Of a DNA stretch of 10,382 nucleotides, positions 7,259-10,382 are shown piece after piece. This stretch comes from Gemmatimonas phototrophica. Its GTDB lineage: Bacteria; Gemmatimonadota; Gemmatimonadetes; Gemmatimonadales; Gemmatimonadaceae. Positions within the stretch are counted from its first letter, which is position 1. Every line of letters starts with the position of its first letter. A model generated the notes under the pieces. The model worked only from the letters and a program-made list of their open reading frames with translations. It was not told the origin of the DNA and made no database searches. The position numbers and the translations under genes are program-made. The stretch lies in contig CAMBRJ010000057.1 in NCBI GenBank assembly GCA_945870175.1, positions 1 to 10,382 of the forward strand, given 5' to 3'.

Positions 7259-8386
7259 ATGCGCGTATTGATGGTAGACGCGGCGGGATTCTCGCCTCCC
7301 TACGATTATGCATTGGCGGCTGCTCTTCGCGCACGCGGCGTCGAAGTCGTGATCGTTGAGCCCCGCGATACCCAATCCCTCTGGGGAGACCCCGACGCGT
7401 TACCCACGGAGTCTGGCCGGTCGCTTCGAAGCCTCGCCAGAATCGGTAAAGGCGTCCGCCATGTGTTTGGCATGCAGCAATTGCTCACGCGCATCCGAAA
7501 TGAGAAGCCTGACATCGTGCATTTTCAGTGGCTACCGCTTCCCGTGGTAGACAGCGTCCTCTTGGGCCGGCTGGCAGGAGAGGTCCCATTGGTCTTCACG
7601 ATGCACAACACTTCACTCTTTCACGGTGTGGCGTCATCGGGAATGCAGGGGTGGAACGCCGCATCCAGCTACTCCTCGTTTGATCGTATCGTCGTGCATA
7701 GCCGGTATGGCCGCGACTCTGCGCTCCGTGCGGGTCGTGCCACGGAAAGACAGCTCGTGTGCATCCCGCACGGCGCGTTCGCTCACTATACGGAGCTGTG
7801 CTCACCAGACAGAGCGAATCAAGTCGGCCCGTTCACATTCTTGTTTGCCGGGTCCGTCAAGCCTTACAAAGGTCTCGATCTGCTCGTGGGTGCGTTCAAC
7901 TCGCTCGTTTCACGACGGCCATCCCTAGATGTCCGACTCATCGTCGCGGGCAGCCCCGGGTTAGAAGGTGCGCCGTTACGGGAGGTGGCCGATCGCTCAG
8001 CTGGCTCGACCAGGATCGAATGGCGACTCCGGCACCAGTCTGAACGGGAGCTGGCGACGTTGCTGGCGTGCTCACATGCCGTCGTACTCCCGTATAGGGA
8101 GATTGATCAGAGTGGAGTGTTGCTGGCCGCTGTCGCCATGCATCGCGCCGTAATCGCTTCGGACATCGGTGGCTTCCCCGAGGTCATTCGTGACGGTGAA
8201 AACGGATTGCTCGTACCGCCAAACGACGTGGATGCACTTTCCAGTGCCCTTGAGCGCCTCGCGGATGATGCCGATCTTCGAACACAGTTCGAGGCAAGTA
8301 TGCGTGTGCTGTCACTTGGTGCGCTCAGCTGGGAGACTGTGGCTGAGCAGACAGAAGTGATGTATAACTCGCTGCTCTCGTCTTGA
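7259..8386 (+). CDS. Family 4 glycosyltransferase, lower-GC than its neighbours
   Basis: A 375-residue GT-B glycosyltransferase. The N-terminal domain starts MRVLMVDAAGFSPPYDY and has IVHFQWLPLP (86-95), MHNTSLFH (115-122) and IPHGAF (169-174). The C-terminal donor domain starts near 192 with FLFAGSVKPYKGLDLL (K201, K204). It continues with VVLPYREIDQSGVLL (275-289) and AVIASDIGGFPEVI (297-310). The first Glu of the usual E-x7-E pair is E281, but the second position is Leu (L289). The QSGVLL sequence is typical of a GT4 subgroup, so this need not mean loss of activity. ATG 7259 is chosen because it lies at the start of the first beta strand; no good ribosome site is visible. Base composition differs: lines counted by hand (7501-7560, 7801-7920) are 55-58% GC, against 62-75% in sampled neighbours, which suggests separate acquisition. 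It lies 20 bases upstream of the reductase fusion, in the same direction, so the two may share a transcript. Donor and acceptor are unknown. Confidence 0.88.
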   Translation: MRVLMVDAAGFSPPYDYALAAALRARGVEVVIVEPRDTQSLWGDPDALPTESGRSLRSLARIGKGVRHVFGMQQLLTRIRNEKPDIVHFQWLPLPVVDSVLLGRLAGEVPLVFTMHNTSLFHGVASSGMQGWNAASSYSSFDRIVVHSRYGRDSALRAGRATERQLVCIPHGAFAHYTELCSPDRANQVGPFTFLFAGSVKPYKGLDLLVGAFNSLVSRRPSLDVRLIVAGSPGLEGAPLREVADRSAGSTRIEWRLRHQSERELATLLACSHAVVLPYREIDQSGVLLAAVAMHRAVIASDIGGFPEVIRDGENGLLVPPNDVDALSSALERLADDADLRTQFEASMRVLSLGALSWETVAEQTEVMYNSLLSS

Positions 8387-8397
8387 CCGCTCTCTCC

Positions 8398-8403
8398 GGA
8401 AGA
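8398..8403 (+). promoter_or_regulatory. Ribosome binding site of the homocysteine methyltransferase/MTHFR fusion
   Basis: GGAAGA ends three bases before ATG 8407 and is the best Shine-Dalgarno match near this gene. It decides for ATG 8407 over an in-frame TTG at 8383 that overlaps the previous stop. Confidence 0.55.
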
Positions 8404-8406
8404 TCT

Positions 8407-10278
8407 ATGCAACTGCACTCCCCGCGCCCGCGCGCCGAACTTCTGGCGCGACTGCTCGACCCCGAACAGGTCATCATGTTCGACGGGGCGATGGGCACGA
8501 TGCTGTATGCACGCGGCGTGTTCATCAATCAGTGCTACGACGAACTGGTGTTGCGCAGCCCCGATCTCGTGCGCGAGATCCATGCGGCGTATGTAAAGGC
8601 GGGCGCCGAGGTGCTGGAGACGAATACCTTCGGCGCCAACCGCGCCAAGCTCACGCAGTATGGGCTTGAGGGTCAAGTGTCGGCCATCAATACCAAGGCG
8701 GCCCAGCTGGCGCGTGAGGCGGCGGGCGAGCATCGACTGGTGTCAGGGGCCGTTGGCCCATTGGGGGTGCGTCTCGAGCCATATGGACCCACCGGCAAAG
8801 AGGAGGCGCGCGGACTGTTCCGCGAGCAGATGCTCGCGTTGAAAGCCGGTGGTGCCGACTGCTTCCTGCTGGAAACGTTCACCGATCTCGAGGAGCTGGA
8901 GCAGGCGATTCTCGCGGCTCGAGAGGTCGACGCCGGTATGCCGGTGATCGCGCAGGCCACCGTGGGCCCCGATCTGCGCACGGCATTCGGCGCGAGCCCG
9001 GAAGACATTGCGCGCGTGCTCGATCGCTGGGGCGTGGATGTGATCGGGCTGAATTGCTCGGTGGGGCCGCAAACGATTCTCGAAGCGATCGAGCGCATGG
9101 CCACCGTGACCACGCGTAAGCTGTCGGCGCAGCCAAATGCCGGTATGCCGCGCGATGTTGGTGGTCGCTCTATGTATATGGCGAGCCCGGAGTACATGGC
9201 CACGTATGCCCGCCATCTCATTCAGGCCGGGGCCAAGATCGTAGGTGGCTGCTGCGGTACCACACCCGATCACATCAAGGCGATGGTGGAAGGGGTGCGT
9301 CCGTTGGCCCCGCGCACACGGGTGATCGTGGAACACGATGCGACGGGTGCCGTGCGCGACGAACCGGTAGGTCGTGCGCCAGTTCCGCTGGCGCAGCGTT
9401 CTCGGTTTGGGGCCAAGATCGCCAACGGGCAGTTCGTCACGTCAGTGGAAATCGTGCCGCCCCGCGGTGTGGATACGGCGAAGCTGGAGCTCGACGCCGC
9501 CGCGCTGCACAAGGCTGGTGTGGATGCCATCAACGTGCCGGATGGTCCGCGTGCACAGAGTCGCATGGGAGCCATTGCCACGAGCCTCATCATCGAACGG
9601 CACGGCATCGAGGCGGTGACGCACTACTGCTGTCGCGATCGCAATCTGTTGGGGATGCTCAGCGACTTGCTGGGCGCCTCGGCGCTGGGCCTGCGCAACA
9701 TGCTGCTGATTACGGGCGATCCGCCAAAGATGGGCCCCTATCCCGATGCCACGGCGGTATTCGACATCGACGCCATCGGCCTCACTAATCTTGTGAGCAA
9801 GCTGAATCGCGGACTCGATCCGGGTAACAATCCCATCGGCGAGCCCACACGGTTCGTGGTGGGGGTGGGGGTGAATCCAGCGGCGATCGACGCGGCGCAT
9901 GAACTCAAGCGATTCCACTGGAAGGTGGAAGCCGGCGCCGAGTATGCGATTACGCAGCCGGTGTTCGATCCGGCGCAGCTGGAGCATTTCCTGACCAGCA
10001 TCGACGATGTGCGGATTCCCGTTGTGGCGGGCATCTGGCCGCTGGTGTCGGCGCGCAACGCGGAGTTCCTGGCGAACGAAGTGCCAGGGGTGACGGTGCC
10101 GAAGGAGGTGCTCGATCGCATGCGCAAGGCGAACGACAAGAGTAAGGAGCACGCGCTGGCGGAAGGCATCGCGATCGCGCGAGAGTCGCTGGAGCGGGTG
10201 CGCGGATCCGTGCAGGGGGTGCAGGTCAGTGCGCCGTTCGGGCGGATTGAGCTGGCGCTGGAGGTGTTCGCGCCGTGA
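8407..10278 (+). CDS. yitJ: Bifunctional homocysteine S-methyltransferase / methylenetetrahydrofolate reductase
   Basis: A 623-residue two-domain cytoplasmic enzyme, close in length and order to Bacillus subtilis YitJ (about 612 residues). Residues 1-300 form a homocysteine methyltransferase barrel with FDGAMGTML (25-33), LETNTFGAN (70-78), and zinc ligands C217, C282 and C283 (GLNCSVG, GGCCGTT). Residues about 335-620 form a MetF-like flavin barrel that reduces 5,10-methylene- to 5-methyl-tetrahydrofolate. It shows E348 in SVEIVPPRG, HYCCRDRN (406-413), LLITGDPP (433-440, D438) and AITQPVFD (514-521, Q517), which match the catalytic Glu, Asp and Gln of E. coli MetF. Both halves look intact. 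The reductase supplies the methyl donor for MetH encoded 1.2 kb away. The methyl donor of the N-terminal half is not shown by sequence; in related enzymes it may be S-methylmethionine, S-adenosylmethionine or methylfolate. ATG 8407 is supported by the GGAAGA site. Confidence 0.95.
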   Translation: MQLHSPRPRAELLARLLDPEQVIMFDGAMGTMLYARGVFINQCYDELVLRSPDLVREIHAAYVKAGAEVLETNTFGANRAKLTQYGLEGQVSAINTKAAQLAREAAGEHRLVSGAVGPLGVRLEPYGPTGKEEARGLFREQMLALKAGGADCFLLETFTDLEELEQAILAAREVDAGMPVIAQATVGPDLRTAFGASPEDIARVLDRWGVDVIGLNCSVGPQTILEAIERMATVTTRKLSAQPNAGMPRDVGGRSMYMASPEYMATYARHLIQAGAKIVGGCCGTTPDHIKAMVEGVRPLAPRTRVIVEHDATGAVRDEPVGRAPVPLAQRSRFGAKIANGQFVTSVEIVPPRGVDTAKLELDAAALHKAGVDAINVPDGPRAQSRMGAIATSLIIERHGIEAVTHYCCRDRNLLGMLSDLLGASALGLRNMLLITGDPPKMGPYPDATAVFDIDAIGLTNLVSKLNRGLDPGNNPIGEPTRFVVGVGVNPAAIDAAHELKRFHWKVEAGAEYAITQPVFDPAQLEHFLTSIDDVRIPVVAGIWPLVSARNAEFLANEVPGVTVPKEVLDRMRKANDKSKEHALAEGIAIARESLERVRGSVQGVQVSAPFGRIELALEVFAP

Positions 10279-10313
10279 GCGTCGGCGCACGGCAGGGTCC
10301 ACTGTTGCGCTGA

Positions 10314-10330
10314 CGCCACAGACTGTGGCG
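10314..10330 (+). terminator. Short hairpin after the fusion gene, possible terminator
   Basis: CGCCACA (10314-10320) and TGTGGCG (10324-10330) are perfect reverse complements around GAC, giving a seven-pair GC-rich stem 35 bases after the stop. No T-run follows, so it may be a weak or factor-dependent terminator, or a palindromic operator for a downstream gene. Confidence 0.35.
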
Positions 10331-10346
10331 ACGAGCTGAGCCAATC

Positions 10347-10382
10347 ATGTCACGGTTCGCACCGGCCCGTCGGTTGCCCAAC
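10347..10382 (+). CDS. Possible start of a further gene (partial)
   Basis: ATG 10347 opens twelve codons without a stop up to the window edge (MSRFAPARRLPN). The arginine-rich start could be a basic N-terminus, but twelve codons in GC-rich DNA prove nothing and no clear ribosome site precedes it. Function unknown. Confidence 0.15.
   Translation, partial: MSRFAPARRLPN

Noticed and set aside
5529..7271. A 580-codon open frame on the + strand opposite metH
   Set aside because: It mirrors the metH codons in high-GC DNA, is His/Gly/Ala/Val-rich with no recognisable domain, and the opposite strand encodes an unmistakable MetH.
8383..8406. TTG 8383 as the start of the fusion gene, coupled to the preceding stop
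   Set aside because: ATG 8407 has its own GGAAGA site and the eight extra residues have no family support.
9442..10344. A 300-codon open frame on the - strand opposite the reductase half of the fusion gene
   Set aside because: His/Arg-rich antisense reading of well-conserved MetF-like codons.

Overview
The window is a gene-dense, high-GC bacterial chromosome segment with no RNA genes, CRISPR array or insertion sequence that I can see. Hand counts of single 60-base lines gave about 62-75% GC in most genes and about 55-58% in one. Frequent GTG starts, tight gene packing, a B12-dependent methionine synthase and a cluster for surface-polysaccharide-type sugar chemistry point to a free-living high-GC bacterium. 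Gemmatimonadota or a similar phylum is a guess; the window holds no phylogenetic marker that proves it.

Layout. Bases 71-3531 (+) hold three tightly coupled genes: an ATP-grasp ligase, a membrane-anchored family 2 glycosyltransferase and a family 4 glycosyltransferase. They abut or overlap by a few bases and look like part of an operon for building or modifying a surface glycan. Bases 3507-7148 (-) hold a complete cobalamin-dependent methionine synthase (metH). It converges on the third gene, and the two coding ends overlap by 25 bases. A 110-base divergent spacer containing an 11-bp tandem repeat follows. Bases 7259-8386 (+) hold a second family 4 glycosyltransferase with visibly lower GC. 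Bases 8407-10278 (+) hold a fused homocysteine S-methyltransferase / methylenetetrahydrofolate reductase of the YitJ type. The last 100 bases carry a small hairpin and possibly the first codons of another gene.

How the genes fit together. The reductase half of the fusion makes 5-methyl-tetrahydrofolate, the methyl donor MetH uses to convert homocysteine to methionine. The locus is therefore a methionine / one-carbon module into which, or beside which, glycan genes are packed. Two features stand out. The fusion keeps its own complete homocysteine-binding zinc site although MetH here has one too. A glycosyltransferase of different base composition sits between metH and the fusion gene. I found no convincing wholly new system; the most worthwhile leads are this duplicated homocysteine-methylation capacity, the overlap at the 3' end of metH, and the ATP-grasp/glycosyltransferase trio.
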